DNA of 64,000 bases from Paraktedonobacter carboxidivorans (GCA_041156125.1 JBEVTI010000011.1:62001-126000); one strand, 5' to 3'. Counted from the first letter of the stretch, positions 33,882 to 43,140 are shown. Made by a program: numbers and translations. The notes: generated by a model not told the origin, from the letters alone.

Positions 33882-34916
33882 ATGTTTAGTTGTCCGCGCT
33901 GCGGCACCAATAATGATGTAGATAGCGAATTTTGCGGGAACTGTGGAGAGGCTTTACACAATTCCTCTTCAAAGGAACACGCTACCCAGATCCCGACGAC
34001 CATCACAAATGCTCCACTTACCCTCTTGCCTCCGCCTGCGCGCAGAAAGCGTCCCCGCTGGCAAGTGATAACCCTCCTCGTCATCCTCGCCCTTCTGCTT
34101 GGCTCTGCCGCCTTTGTTGCTCATACCATAATCGGCAGCCCTAAGCCTGCTCTCGTCCAGACTGCTACTCCTACTCTTTCCCATGTGACTGCAACGACCC
34201 TGGCCGTGAAGCCCATGCAGGAAAAGGTAGCAATTCCTGCCTATTTTGATCCCGGCTCACCGGGGTGGGCGCAGATAATAAGTGGTGCCCCTACCTCAAA
34301 TCTCGCCGTGATTAATCCTAACAATGGACCAGGGACAGGCCGGGACCAGAACTATGCCGACCAGGTGACTCTGGCGGCAAAGGCTGGCGTTAGCATTATT
34401 GGCTACGTCGCGACATCCTATGCTGGCACGCAAGATCGCACACGCACCCTGCTAGCTGCCGAGCAAGATGTGGACAAATACTACAGCTGGTATCCCAACA
34501 TTGAGGGTATTTTCGTCGATGAGGTCAGCACTGACTGCGGCAGCGCCTATGCCTCCTACTACAAGCCGCTGTATGACTACATCAAACATAAAGGAAGTCT
34601 CGCCAGAGTTATTTTAGATCCAGGCTCGGATACAGCGGAATGCTATATGTCCGTTGGAGACATCATTGTCAACTTTGAAGACTCGTACTCCAAGTATGTC
34701 AACTGGTCTCCCGTCCCCTGGGTCCTGCAGTATCCAGCTAACCGCTTCTGGCAGGTTATCATTGATACCAGCGGAGCAAATATGCCACAGGCTGTAACGC
34801 TCTCCAGGAGCCGGAACGCGGGCTGGATCTATATCACAGACGTAGTTGGGGGCGATCCTTTTGCCGCTCTGCCTTCGTACTGGAGCAACGAACTACTGCT
34901 TGTAAGCCATGCATAA
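33882..34916 (+). CDS. Zinc-ribbon, membrane-anchored spherulin-4-like hydrolase
   Basis: The 344-residue protein starts with a zinc ribbon (CPRCGT and CGNCGE; Cys4, 7, 18, 21), then a Pro/Arg linker, one membrane helix near 55-77, and an external domain of the spherulation-specific family 4: IPAYFDPGSPGWAQII, GIFVDEVSTDCG and WQVIIDTSG. Fungal Sph3 of this family (GH135) cleaves galactosaminogalactan, and bacterial relatives occur in exopolysaccharide loci, so an extracellular glycan hydrolase is plausible. ATG 33882 is better spaced from AAGG than GTG 33873. A LacI gene follows after 21 bp. Confidence 0.8.
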   Translation: MFSCPRCGTNNDVDSEFCGNCGEALHNSSSKEHATQIPTTITNAPLTLLPPPARRKRPRWQVITLLVILALLLGSAAFVAHTIIGSPKPALVQTATPTLSHVTATTLAVKPMQEKVAIPAYFDPGSPGWAQIISGAPTSNLAVINPNNGPGTGRDQNYADQVTLAAKAGVSIIGYVATSYAGTQDRTRTLLAAEQDVDKYYSWYPNIEGIFVDEVSTDCGSAYASYYKPLYDYIKHKGSLARVILDPGSDTAECYMSVGDIIVNFEDSYSKYVNWSPVPWVLQYPANRFWQVIIDTSGANMPQAVTLSRSRNAGWIYITDVVGGDPFAALPSYWSNELLLVSHA

Positions 34917-34937
34917 AAGATACCCTTGGAGGCGAGT

Positions 34938-35918
34938 ATGATGGGCGCGAATAAGGATAGTCGAGCGCGACTTCAGGATGTGGCCACGGCTGCGGGCGTA
35001 CATGTTGGGACAGCCTCGAGAGCGCTGAACGCTCATACAACCAAACGCATCCGTCCAGAGACAGTCGAGCGAGTGCGCCGGGTGGCCGAGGAGCTCGGCT
35101 ATCATGTGAACACAGTAGCTCGCGCCCTTAAGACACGTCGTTCTTACCTTATAGGCTGCCTGCTCCCAGACCTCGGCAATGCCGCTGCCTCGCCAGTTAT
35201 GCGTGGTATGGAACGCACCCTTTCAGCCGCGGGCTACTCGCTGATTGTGGCCAATACCGATGATGACGCCGAAAATGCGCGCCGCCTGGCGGACAAGATG
35301 CTACAAAGCTCGGTCGATGGGCTACTGATCAGCACTGCCAGGCGCAAGGATGCCCTGGTGGAGCAACTCCGGCATGGGTTCGCGCCTTTCGTACTGGTCA
35401 ACCGCACGGTGGATAGAGGGGGTGTCTGGGAGGTCGTTTACGCTAATCAGTATGGCTTGCGGCTAGTGGTAGAGTATCTCGCGCAACTTGGACACCAGCA
35501 GATTGGCTATGTGGGTGGTCCAGGCGACACTTCCACCGGCATGCGGCGCATGGAAGGCTTTGTAGACGCTGCGCAAGCGTTGGGTATCAGCTATGCCCCT
35601 GTCAGTGAGACGACACATTACACGCTTGAGGAGGGACTGCGCGTCGGGAGCATACTGCTCAACAGCCATCCCGACCTGACGGCGATTGTCACAGGCAATG
35701 ATCTACTGGCTCTGGGAGTAATCAAGGCCGCGGCGACCCTGGGTCTTGTCTGTCCACGCGATCTCTCGGTCGTGGGCTTCAACGATATGCCGCTGGTTGA
35801 CCAGATGCCGCAAGAGGTCAAAACCAGGGCGCGTGAGAGCCTGAATCAAGCCAACAACAATATAGAAAGACCAGCGATCATGCCGCAGATCAGCAATGCA
35901 TTGGTCAATTTTGTCTGA
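34938..35918 (+). CDS. LacI-family regulator with aberrant C-terminus
   Basis: The protein (326 residues) has the LacI helix-turn-helix (LQDVATAAGVHVGTASRALN) and hinge, then the periplasmic-binding-like core including VVGFNDMPLVDQM near residue 280. At this point family members continue with a segment like PPLTTV and about 55 more residues to complete the second lobe. Here the text changes to PQEVKTRARESLNQANNN and ends after 45 unrelated residues. The second lobe is therefore incomplete, and sugar response or folding may be lost. GGAGG precedes ATG 34938. It probably regulates a nearby carbohydrate gene. Confidence 0.8.
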   Translation: MMGANKDSRARLQDVATAAGVHVGTASRALNAHTTKRIRPETVERVRRVAEELGYHVNTVARALKTRRSYLIGCLLPDLGNAAASPVMRGMERTLSAAGYSLIVANTDDDAENARRLADKMLQSSVDGLLISTARRKDALVEQLRHGFAPFVLVNRTVDRGGVWEVVYANQYGLRLVVEYLAQLGHQQIGYVGGPGDTSTGMRRMEGFVDAAQALGISYAPVSETTHYTLEEGLRVGSILLNSHPDLTAIVTGNDLLALGVIKAAATLGLVCPRDLSVVGFNDMPLVDQMPQEVKTRARESLNQANNNIERPAIMPQISNALVNFV

Positions 35919-36181
35919 GAGGATGGGCTGAGAGTCCTCGCGTTGGAAGAAACAGTTTGCATATCCTTCTGCCTTTCAAGGTATCAAGCGGTAAAGAACT
36001 CCATAGTGTTTTCCTGGTTCAATTATACCCCGAAAGGAATATTCCTGTCAAGGCATATTCATAGAAAGATGGTTCAGGTCTATTACGAAACCACGTTCAG
36101 AGAACATTGATGAGCTGCGCAATCGGCAATGAAGTGGTACAGATTTCCCTTCCTCTTGTAGAGGCTGTCATGAGTAATGGT

Positions 36182-36211
36182 TTGACAAGCCTAAAAGCAC
36201 CACAGTATAGT
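36182..36211 (+). promoter_or_regulatory. Promoter of the second LacI gene
   Basis: TTGACA (36182-36187) and TATAGT (36206-36211) are 18 bp apart, 59 bp before the start codon. The stretch 35919-36181 upstream contains nothing else I can identify. Confidence 0.6.
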
Positions 36212-36269
36212 GTTAGGAGGCTTTGGATTCTCCAAGAACTGCCTGGCTATCGAGAAAGGGAAAGAATAT

Positions 36270-37289
36270 ATGCCGACTATGTCTGATATCGCGAAGCGGG
36301 CAGGCGTGGCGTTAAGCACGGTCTCTTACGCGTTGAGTGGGAAGAGGCCGATTTCGGAGGAGGCGAAGCAGCGTATCTTGCAGGCAATGAAGGAACTGGG
36401 ATATCAGCCAAATTCGCTGGCACGAGCGCTGGCGACGCGGCGCACAAGTATTCTGGCGCTGCTCTATCCGGTCTGGAAGTCGGGAACGGGTCTGGGGCCG
36501 CAATCGGAGTTTATTACAAGTATTGCCGAGGCGGCGACCGACAATGGCTATGGTCTGCTGCTCTGGACGGCTCCGATGAGCGAGGAGGAGGGGGTGATGG
36601 AGATGAGCCACCAGGGCTTTATCGATGGCGCGATCCTGATGGAGGTGGCGCTCGAAGATCCACGCGTGGCGGCTCTGAAGCAGCAGATGCTGCCCTTTAC
36701 GCTGATCGGGCGCTGTAGCGAGAACGAGGGGCTGAGCTTTGTCGATCTAGATTTCGCTTACGCGCTCTCGACAAGCGTGCGCTACCTGGTCGAGAGCGGG
36801 CATCGCCATATCGCGCTGATCAACCAGTCAAGGACGCTGCTGAAGCGCCGCATCGGCTATGTGGTGCGCTCGCGTGAGGCCTTTCAGAGCGAACTCCAGC
36901 ATTACGGTCTCCAGGGCATAGACCAGTGCTGTGAGGCTAACGAGCAGGCTGGCTACGAGGCCACGATGGCGCTGCTCCAGCGTGATCCTGAACTCAGTGC
37001 TTTTATTCTCACGACCCCCTGGACCAGCGGCGGGATTATTCGCGCGCTTTCCGATAAGGGTCTGCACATCCCCGGCGACTTCTCGCTGGTGGCGATTTTC
37101 TCACCCCACCTGGCGGAGATGACTACTCCGGCTCTGACTTCGGTGGACTTCCCATTCCACGAAATGGGTCGCCTGGGTACGCGCATGCTGATCCAAAAAC
37201 TCGCCGGGGAGCCATTGGAAACCTCCCAGATCTTGCTCAAACCTCCCCTGACCGTTCGTGCCAGTTCTGGTCCCTATAGCAAAAGCTGA
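36270..37289 (+). CDS. LacI-family sugar-responsive repressor
   Basis: This 339-residue protein is a complete LacI-type repressor: MSDIAKRAGVALSTVSYALS helix-turn-helix, YQPNSLARALAT hinge, a two-lobed effector domain, and the usual ending FHEMGRLGTRMLIQKL with LLKPPLTVRASS. AAAGGG precedes ATG 36270. The ABC importer/GH31 operon starts 385 bp downstream behind a perfect 18-bp LacI-type palindrome, so this protein is the most likely repressor, released by an oligosaccharide. Confidence 0.9.
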   Translation: MPTMSDIAKRAGVALSTVSYALSGKRPISEEAKQRILQAMKELGYQPNSLARALATRRTSILALLYPVWKSGTGLGPQSEFITSIAEAATDNGYGLLLWTAPMSEEEGVMEMSHQGFIDGAILMEVALEDPRVAALKQQMLPFTLIGRCSENEGLSFVDLDFAYALSTSVRYLVESGHRHIALINQSRTLLKRRIGYVVRSREAFQSELQHYGLQGIDQCCEANEQAGYEATMALLQRDPELSAFILTTPWTSGGIIRALSDKGLHIPGDFSLVAIFSPHLAEMTTPALTSVDFPFHEMGRLGTRMLIQKLAGEPLETSQILLKPPLTVRASSGPYSKS

Positions 37290-37290
37290 C

Positions 37291-37420
37291 TATGAGTTAT
37301 CCCCCATTTTTTCTAAGCAGCACGAGCACATAGCACTCCCCACCAGAGCTCTTCTTTTCTCCAGGGCGGGGAGGCAAAAGCCGTTTTGGCCTGATTTTTC
37401 AAAAGCAGGGATGACTTATA
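37291..37420 (+). repeat. Family B mini-element, short form
   Basis: TATGAGTTATCCC at the left and GGGATGACTTATA at the right form terminal inverted repeats. The body matches the 852-1022 copy (TTCTAAGCAG, GGCGGGGAGGCAAAAGC, TTTTGGCCT, GCAGGGAT) but lacks its internal palindrome. It fills the gap between the LacI stop codon and the -35 box of the ABC operon promoter, which begins 4 bp after it. Confidence 0.65.
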
Positions 37421-37424
37421 ACCC

Positions 37425-37476
37425 TTGACAGTTTGCCTCAAGCATTTTATACTTGCTCTATCGAAGCGCTTCGATA
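37425..37476 (+). promoter_or_regulatory. ABC/GH31 operon promoter with LacI operator
   Basis: TTGACA (37425-37430) and TATACT (37448-37453) are 17 bp apart. At the expected start site lies TATCGAAGCGCTTCGATA (37459-37476), a perfect 18-bp palindrome with the central CG typical of LacI operators. Leader length to the first gene is about 215 nt. Confidence 0.8.
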
Positions 37477-37674
37477 ACATAAGAAGAGTTTTGGGCAGAC
37501 AGGCATCAGAATCGGTATGTCAACAGGTGCTGTTGTGTCGATGTGGGAATTACCGGTGTGCGTGGTCAGTACACAGATGCCGCCAGGAAGATAAGTGTGG
37601 TGTGGCAAGAGATGGATGCAAGGATAGAAGTGAGCAAGAAAACGACGTTTTATTCATCCAAGGGAGGATAGAAA

Positions 37675-38985
37675 ATGAATTCCCAGCCTTATGAAGGGCC
37701 GGAGCAGCCGCGACAGGCTCAACGCAAGTCCCACCTATGGAGTACCCTCTCAGCGAGTTGTTTGTTATTTCTCGTTCTGGGAATAGTCTTAAGTGCCTGT
37801 GGCAGTAGCGCGCAGAGCACTGCGCCCAATGCCAATGCCAAGATCACGCTGAGCATGCTTGACTATCTGGGCACGGAGCCTGCGAACAGCGAGATCAACA
37901 AGCTAGTTCAACTCTACGAAACAGCACACCCCAACGTGACGATCAAACGCGACAGCGTGCCGATAGGCTCACTGATCACCAAAGCCTCGCAGGAGACTGC
38001 TTCACATACCTTGCCCAATCTCATGATTATCGATAATCCTGACCTGCCAACGTTTGCCGCAACTGGCGCGCTAAGCCCGTTGGACCAGTATATGACTGGC
38101 GGACTTAGCTCCTCGAATTTCTTCGCTGGCTCTTTATCGACCATGCAGTATCAGGGTAAGACCTATGCTCTCTCGACTGGCAACAACGACCTGGCGCTAT
38201 TCTACAACAAAAAGATGTTCTCCGCTGCTGGCTTGACGCCACCCACCACCTGGGCGGAGCTTGAGACTGACGCGGCGAAGCTGACAAAGGGTAACACCTA
38301 CGGCTTCGCGATGTCCGCGCCAGCGACCGAGGAGGGTTCGTGGCAGTTTGAGCCTTTCCTGTGGTCAAATGGAGCTGATCTAAATAAAGTCGATGGCGCG
38401 CCGGGCGTGCAGGCGCTGCAATTCCTCAGTGGTCTGACGCAGAAGGGCTATCTCTCCAAAGCGGCCTTGAACTGGGGCCAGGGTGATGTCCTGACGCAGT
38501 TTGAAGAGGGGCACGCGGCCATGATGGAGAATGGTCCGTGGAACCTGAGCCTGCTGAAAAAGGCTGGCACTGACTTCGGCGTGGTGCCGCTGCCGATACC
38601 CTCGACCAGTGCCAAACCAGTTTCGCCGCTCGGTGGCGAGATCTGGACCATCCCACAGACCGATCAGGCCCACGAGCAGGCCGCGTGGAACTTCCTGAAC
38701 TGGCTGCTCCAGCCGTCGCAGGTGATCGATTATGACACCGTACAGGGCTATATGCCACCGCTGAAAGCCGTTTCGCAGCAGGTCTTACAGAGCAATCCCG
38801 ATCTGCTGGTCTTCACGGAAGAACTCAACACTGCTCGCGCTCGTACAGCCCAGGTTGGCGCGAAATACCCGAGCATTTCTCAGGCCATCTGGACCGCGGA
38901 ACAGGCCGCGCTCTCAGGCAGCCTCTCTCCACAGGCAGCATTGACGCAAGCACAGCAGAGTATCGATAAGATTCTCAACGGCTAG
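37675..38985 (+). CDS. ABC sugar transporter, substrate-binding lipoprotein
   Basis: The 436-residue protein has a signal peptide with lipobox LSAC (Cys at about residue 42), after which it would be lipid-anchored outside the membrane. The rest is a type 1 sugar-binding protein (SBP_bac_1): ITLSMLDYLGTEPANSEINK, YQGKTYALSTGNNDLALFYN, FEEGHAAMMENGPW. It would deliver an oligosaccharide to the permeases encoded next. AAGGGAGG precedes the ATG. With GH31 in the operon, an alpha-linked glucosyl or xylosyl oligosaccharide is a reasonable guess. No ATPase gene is in the operon; a shared MsmK-like ATPase must be used. Confidence 0.9.
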   Translation: MNSQPYEGPEQPRQAQRKSHLWSTLSASCLLFLVLGIVLSACGSSAQSTAPNANAKITLSMLDYLGTEPANSEINKLVQLYETAHPNVTIKRDSVPIGSLITKASQETASHTLPNLMIIDNPDLPTFAATGALSPLDQYMTGGLSSSNFFAGSLSTMQYQGKTYALSTGNNDLALFYNKKMFSAAGLTPPTTWAELETDAAKLTKGNTYGFAMSAPATEEGSWQFEPFLWSNGADLNKVDGAPGVQALQFLSGLTQKGYLSKAALNWGQGDVLTQFEEGHAAMMENGPWNLSLLKKAGTDFGVVPLPIPSTSAKPVSPLGGEIWTIPQTDQAHEQAAWNFLNWLLQPSQVIDYDTVQGYMPPLKAVSQQVLQSNPDLLVFTEELNTARARTAQVGAKYPSISQAIWTAEQAALSGSLSPQAALTQAQQSIDKILNG

Positions 38986-39015
38986 CTGCAGCAAAGCCTC
39001 TGGTCGAGAAAGAGC

Positions 39016-39056
39016 TTTGTCAGGACGCGGCACAATCTGCGCCTCGTCCTGACAAA
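39016..39056 (+). terminator. Intercistronic hairpin after the binding-protein gene
   Basis: TTTGTCAGGACG (39016-39027) pairs with CGTCCTGACAAA (39045-39056), between the binding-protein and first permease genes. Such hairpins usually stabilise upstream mRNA or reduce read-through so that more binding protein than permease is made. Confidence 0.6.
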
Positions 39057-39100
39057 CCTCTCCTCCCCAGCGGGATGACTTTGCGCCAGGGAGGAATTCG

Positions 39101-40060
39101 GTGACAACATATACACAGGCACCCTCTGCCGTTGGAGGAGAAGCGCGGGAATTGGCAAAACGCAGGCACCAGCGCAGGTCTTTACGTAAGGCCCTGATCC
39201 GCTTCTCTTTTCTCATCCCAGTCATTCTCTATCTGCTGATTTTCTTTGGCTATCCACTGTACTACAGCATTACGGTGAGCTTGCAGGGCTACAATTTGCA
39301 GACAGAGTACACGGGTAGCGCGCCCTTTATTGGACTGACGAACTACCTGAATGTGCTGAAAGACACGACCGTCCATATGGCGGCGCAGCAGACCCTGATT
39401 TTCACGGTAGGTTCGATTGTACCTCAGTTTTTGCTTGGCCTGGGCCTGGCGCTTTTTTTCGCGCGGAAATTCCCGCTCAGTCGCTTTCTGCGCTCACTGC
39501 TGCTCCTGCCCTGGCTACTGCCACTGGTGGTTTCGGGAACTGTCTGGAAGTGGCTGTTTGACCAGACCAATGGCATCATTGATCAGTTGCTTGCCGGACT
39601 GCACCTGCTCCCGCCTCACTATGGTTGGCTGACCACGCCGGGTTGGGCGCTGGCTACGATTATTATCACCAACATCTGGATCGGCATTCCTTTTAATATG
39701 GTGCTGCTCTACAGCGGCCTGCAGGGCATTTCCGGCGAGGTTTACGAGGCGGCTTCAATCGATGGTGCCAACAAGTGGCAGCAATTCTGGTATATTACGC
39801 TGCCCTTGCTCCGTCCAGTCATCAGCGTGGTGCTTCTGCTGGGCTTGATTTATACGTTAAAGGTCTTTGATGTGGTGTATGTGATGACCAGTGGTGGCCC
39901 GGCCAATACGACGCAGATCTTTGCCACCTGGTCCTATAACCTGTCGTTCACGCAGCAACTCTTTGGCCAGGGGGCCGCGCTAGGCAACATCATTCTGATC
40001 ATTTCGCTGGTAGTCGCGCTGTTCTATCTGCGCCCACAGAGAAGACAGCAGTCGCTTTAG
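39101..40060 (+). CDS. ABC sugar transporter permease, MalF type
   Basis: The 319-residue protein has six predicted membrane helices and the EAA loop that contacts the ATPase (YEAASIDGANKWQQFWYITL). The family (UgpA/MalF-like) forms a heterodimeric channel with the next gene product. The start is GTG 39101, with AGGGAGGA seven bases before. The gene lies 14 bp before the second permease gene. Confidence 0.92.
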   Translation: MTTYTQAPSAVGGEARELAKRRHQRRSLRKALIRFSFLIPVILYLLIFFGYPLYYSITVSLQGYNLQTEYTGSAPFIGLTNYLNVLKDTTVHMAAQQTLIFTVGSIVPQFLLGLGLALFFARKFPLSRFLRSLLLLPWLLPLVVSGTVWKWLFDQTNGIIDQLLAGLHLLPPHYGWLTTPGWALATIIITNIWIGIPFNMVLLYSGLQGISGEVYEAASIDGANKWQQFWYITLPLLRPVISVVLLLGLIYTLKVFDVVYVMTSGGPANTTQIFATWSYNLSFTQQLFGQGAALGNIILIISLVVALFYLRPQRRQQSL

Positions 40061-40074
40061 AGAGGAGTCTCGCC

Positions 40075-40959
40075 ATGCAGCTACCATTACAGCCAGCGCT
40101 TGAACAAAGCCTGGAGAACAAAGCGCGCAAACGCGAGCCTGCGGTCTCGGTCGGGGCCATTCTGTTGACGCTAAGCGCGCTGATCATCACGGTGCTTCTG
40201 CTCTTTCCGGTCTACTGGATGATTGTCAACTCGCTGGAGACCAATCAGCAGATCTTTAGCATTCCAGTCACGGTAGTTCCGACAGGCATCACCTTTAACG
40301 CCTATGCCTCGACATTCGCGGACCAGTTGCCGCATCTGCTTACCAGTCTGCTGGTCTCGTTGGGTGTGGTCGCGGTTTCGCTGCTGATCGCCACACCAGC
40401 CGCCTATGCCCTGGCGCATTTTCGCGCGCGCTTCTCGAATATTCTGATCTTTAGCCTGCTGCTAGCCCAGATGATTCCCGCAGTGACACTGGCCACGCCC
40501 ATGTTTCTGATCTTCACGAAACTTGGCTTACTGAACAGCTATCCCGGCCTGATCCTGGCTGACAGCACATACGCGGTGCCATTCGATGTGATTATCATGG
40601 CTGCTTTTATGCAAGCATTGCCCTATGAACTGGTCGAGTCGGCCTTTATCGATGGTGCTGGCGAATGGCGCGCCTTCTTGCGCGTGATGCTACCACTGGC
40701 AGTGCCAGGGGTTGTGACCGCGGGCCTTTTCGCCTTTCTCTTCTCCTGGGGCGATTTTCTCTATGGCCTGACGATCATGACCACCAACGATATCCAGCCG
40801 ATTTCACTGAGCATCTATAACTACCTGGGACAGTACAGCTCGCAGTGGAATAATGTCATGGCGGTCGCGACGCTGGGCGCGATTCCCGCCGCCATTCTTT
40901 TGATCGCTTTCCAACGCTACATCACTTCTGGCCTGACCTCTGGTGCCTTGAAGGGATGA
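40075..40959 (+). CDS. ABC sugar transporter permease, MalG type
   Basis: The 294-residue protein has six predicted helices and the EAA loop VESAFIDGAGEWRAFLRVML. It pairs with the MalF-type subunit. AGAGGAG precedes the ATG. The GH31 gene follows 33 bp later, so import and hydrolysis of the sugar are coupled in one transcript. Confidence 0.92.
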   Translation: MQLPLQPALEQSLENKARKREPAVSVGAILLTLSALIITVLLLFPVYWMIVNSLETNQQIFSIPVTVVPTGITFNAYASTFADQLPHLLTSLLVSLGVVAVSLLIATPAAYALAHFRARFSNILIFSLLLAQMIPAVTLATPMFLIFTKLGLLNSYPGLILADSTYAVPFDVIIMAAFMQALPYELVESAFIDGAGEWRAFLRVMLPLAVPGVVTAGLFAFLFSWGDFLYGLTIMTTNDIQPISLSIYNYLGQYSSQWNNVMAVATLGAIPAAILLIAFQRYITSGLTSGALKG

Positions 40960-40992
40960 ATTTTTCGGACATAGAAAGACAAGGGTTGCTTT

Positions 40993-42984
40993 ATGCAGGG
41001 TTTCAGGCAAGATGAAAATGCCCTTTATTGGGAAGGGAAGCATGAGATTGTGCGGATTGAGCCGTGGGGGCGCGATAGCGTGCGAGTGCGCTCGACATTT
41101 GACGCGGCGCTGCACAAGGATCTGGTAAGCGCGTTGCTGCCGCAAGAGCCGCTGGAGGCGCAGATCACGCTTGATGAACAGGGGGCAACGCTGGTCAATG
41201 GCGCGCTCACGGTACATGTTTCGCCCACGGGCCAGATCCGTTTTACGCGCTCCGCCGGCGGAGAGGAATGGCTGGCAGAACTCGCGCATATGCATGCCAC
41301 GCGCATTCCCGCGCGCCTCTTCAAAAGCCAGCCTGGCGCGCTTTATCAGCTGGAGGCGCGTTTTCAAGCCTACAAGGGCGAGCAGTTCTATGGTCTGGGA
41401 CAGCATCAGCATGGCCGCCTGGACCAGAAGGGCTGCGTGATCGAGCTGCTGCAACGCAACACTGAGGTCTCGATCCCTTTCCTCTTCTCCAATCGCGGCT
41501 ACGGCCTGCTCTGGCATAATCCAGCCGCTGGCCGCGTGGAATTAGGCGAGACGCAGACGCGCTGGGTCGCGCAGGCAACATCTCAGCTTGATTACTGGCT
41601 CACGGTTGGCGCGTCACCCGCCGAGATTATGCAGCACTACGCTGATGCTACGGGACACGCGCCAGAGTTTCCGCACTGGGCCTCAGGCTTCTGGCAATGC
41701 AAACTGCGCTATCGCACCCAGGCTGAACTGCTCGCGGTCGTGCGTGGTTACAAAGAGCGCGGACTGCCGCTGGCGGTGGTGGTGATCGACTTTTTCAACT
41801 GGACCCTGCAGGGGGACTGGCGTTTCGATGCCAAAGATTGGCCTGATCCTCTTGAAATGGTGCGCGAGTTAAAAAGTCTGGGCGTCGAATTGATGGTCTC
41901 GATCTGGCCAACGGTCAATCCCATGAGTGAAAACTTTGCCGAGATGGAGCAGCGCGGGCTGCTTATGCGCAGCGAACGCGGCATTCCCACGGGCATGATC
42001 TTCCAGGATAAGCACCCGGAGGGACCGCTTTTCGTGCAGTATTATGATGCCACCAATCCAGAGGCTCGCGCTTACATCTGGGAGAAGGTTCACGCCAACT
42101 ATTACCAGTACGGGATTAAGACCTGGTGGCTGGATGCTTGCGAGCCGGAGGTACACCCGCTGGACCCGGAGCATCTGCGCTTCCACCTGGGCAATGGCGC
42201 GGCGCTCGTCAATGCCTACCCATTCCTGCATGAGCAGGGTTTCTATGAGCAGCAGAGCCAGCTCAGCGACGAACCCATTCTCAATCTCTGTCGTTCCGCC
42301 TGGGCAGGCAGCCAGCGCTATGGCGCGGCGGTCTGGTCGGGCGATATTGATAGCACCTTTGAGGCTTTGCAGGCTCAAGTACGCTCCGGCCTGAACATGG
42401 CGCTCAGCGGCATCCCCTGGTGGACCACCGACATCGGTGGCTTTTATGGCGGAGACATTCACTCACCCTCTTTCCGCGAACTGGTCGTGCGCTGGTTCCA
42501 GTACAGCGCGTTCTGCCCACTCTTCCGCCTGCACGGCTATCGCAATCCCGAACGCGATACCGGGGCTATGATCGATACCGGTGAAGAGAACGAAGCCTGG
42601 TCCTTCGGGGAAGAGGCCTATGGCATCATTAAAGGGCTACTCTTTTTACGCGAGCGCCTGCGCCCCTATATTGAAGAGCAGATGCAGGTAGCCAGCGAGA
42701 GTGGCATCCCGCCCATGCGCCCGCTCTTCTTCGACTTTCCCACGGACAGCGAGAGCGCCATCATAGATGACCAGTTCTTGCTAGGTCCCGATCTGCTGGT
42801 CGCGCCCGTCCTGGTAGAAGGCGCGCGCAGCCGCAAAGTTTACTTGCCTCTGGGCAGCACCTGGAGCGACGCGTGGACCGGCCAGGAATACGAAGGTGGC
42901 CATTATATCGTCGCCAACGCACCCCTTGAGTGCGTGCCGCTCTACCTGCGCGACGACGCCTACCTGCCCATTCGCGAGCGCTAA
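40993..42984 (+). CDS. GH31 family alpha-glycosidase (alpha-xylosidase/alpha-glucosidase)
   Basis: The 663-residue cytoplasmic protein (no signal peptide) has the GH31 N-terminal beta-sandwich (GEQFYGLGQHQHG, YGLLWHNP), the barrel with catalytic nucleophile Asp in KTWWLDACEPE, the acid/base Asp in WSGDIDSTFEAL, and WWTTDIGGFYGG. The C-terminal part has the usual LLGPDLLVAPVLVEGA. It hydrolyses terminal alpha-linked glucosyl or xylosyl residues of the imported oligosaccharide. As the last gene of the operon it is followed by a family C repeat. Confidence 0.92.
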   Translation: MQGFRQDENALYWEGKHEIVRIEPWGRDSVRVRSTFDAALHKDLVSALLPQEPLEAQITLDEQGATLVNGALTVHVSPTGQIRFTRSAGGEEWLAELAHMHATRIPARLFKSQPGALYQLEARFQAYKGEQFYGLGQHQHGRLDQKGCVIELLQRNTEVSIPFLFSNRGYGLLWHNPAAGRVELGETQTRWVAQATSQLDYWLTVGASPAEIMQHYADATGHAPEFPHWASGFWQCKLRYRTQAELLAVVRGYKERGLPLAVVVIDFFNWTLQGDWRFDAKDWPDPLEMVRELKSLGVELMVSIWPTVNPMSENFAEMEQRGLLMRSERGIPTGMIFQDKHPEGPLFVQYYDATNPEARAYIWEKVHANYYQYGIKTWWLDACEPEVHPLDPEHLRFHLGNGAALVNAYPFLHEQGFYEQQSQLSDEPILNLCRSAWAGSQRYGAAVWSGDIDSTFEALQAQVRSGLNMALSGIPWWTTDIGGFYGGDIHSPSFRELVVRWFQYSAFCPLFRLHGYRNPERDTGAMIDTGEENEAWSFGEEAYGIIKGLLFLRERLRPYIEEQMQVASESGIPPMRPLFFDFPTDSESAIIDDQFLLGPDLLVAPVLVEGARSRKVYLPLGSTWSDAWTGQEYEGGHYIVANAPLECVPLYLRDDAYLPIRER

Positions 42985-43021
42985 TCTTGCCAGTTCGCTT
43001 TGGCGCGGGGCAAGATACACA

Positions 43022-43140
43022 GTGAGGGCAAAACTCCCGTACCTGGCGGCTTTGTCGCCCCATCGTTTGATAAGTGGCTGAGTTCGTCGGCGGCCGAACT
43101 GCCGACAAACTCAGCCACTTACCTCAAAGTTTTTGCGCAC
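43022..43140. repeat. Family C palindromic repeat
   Basis: The core palindrome TAAGTGGCTGAGTT...AACTCAGCCACTTA (43071-43121, one mismatch in 21) is preceded by GGCAAAACTCCCGTACCTGG and TTTGTCGCC. The order of modules is the same as at 50505-50640 but inverted in part. It may act as terminator of the GH31 operon. Confidence 0.65.
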
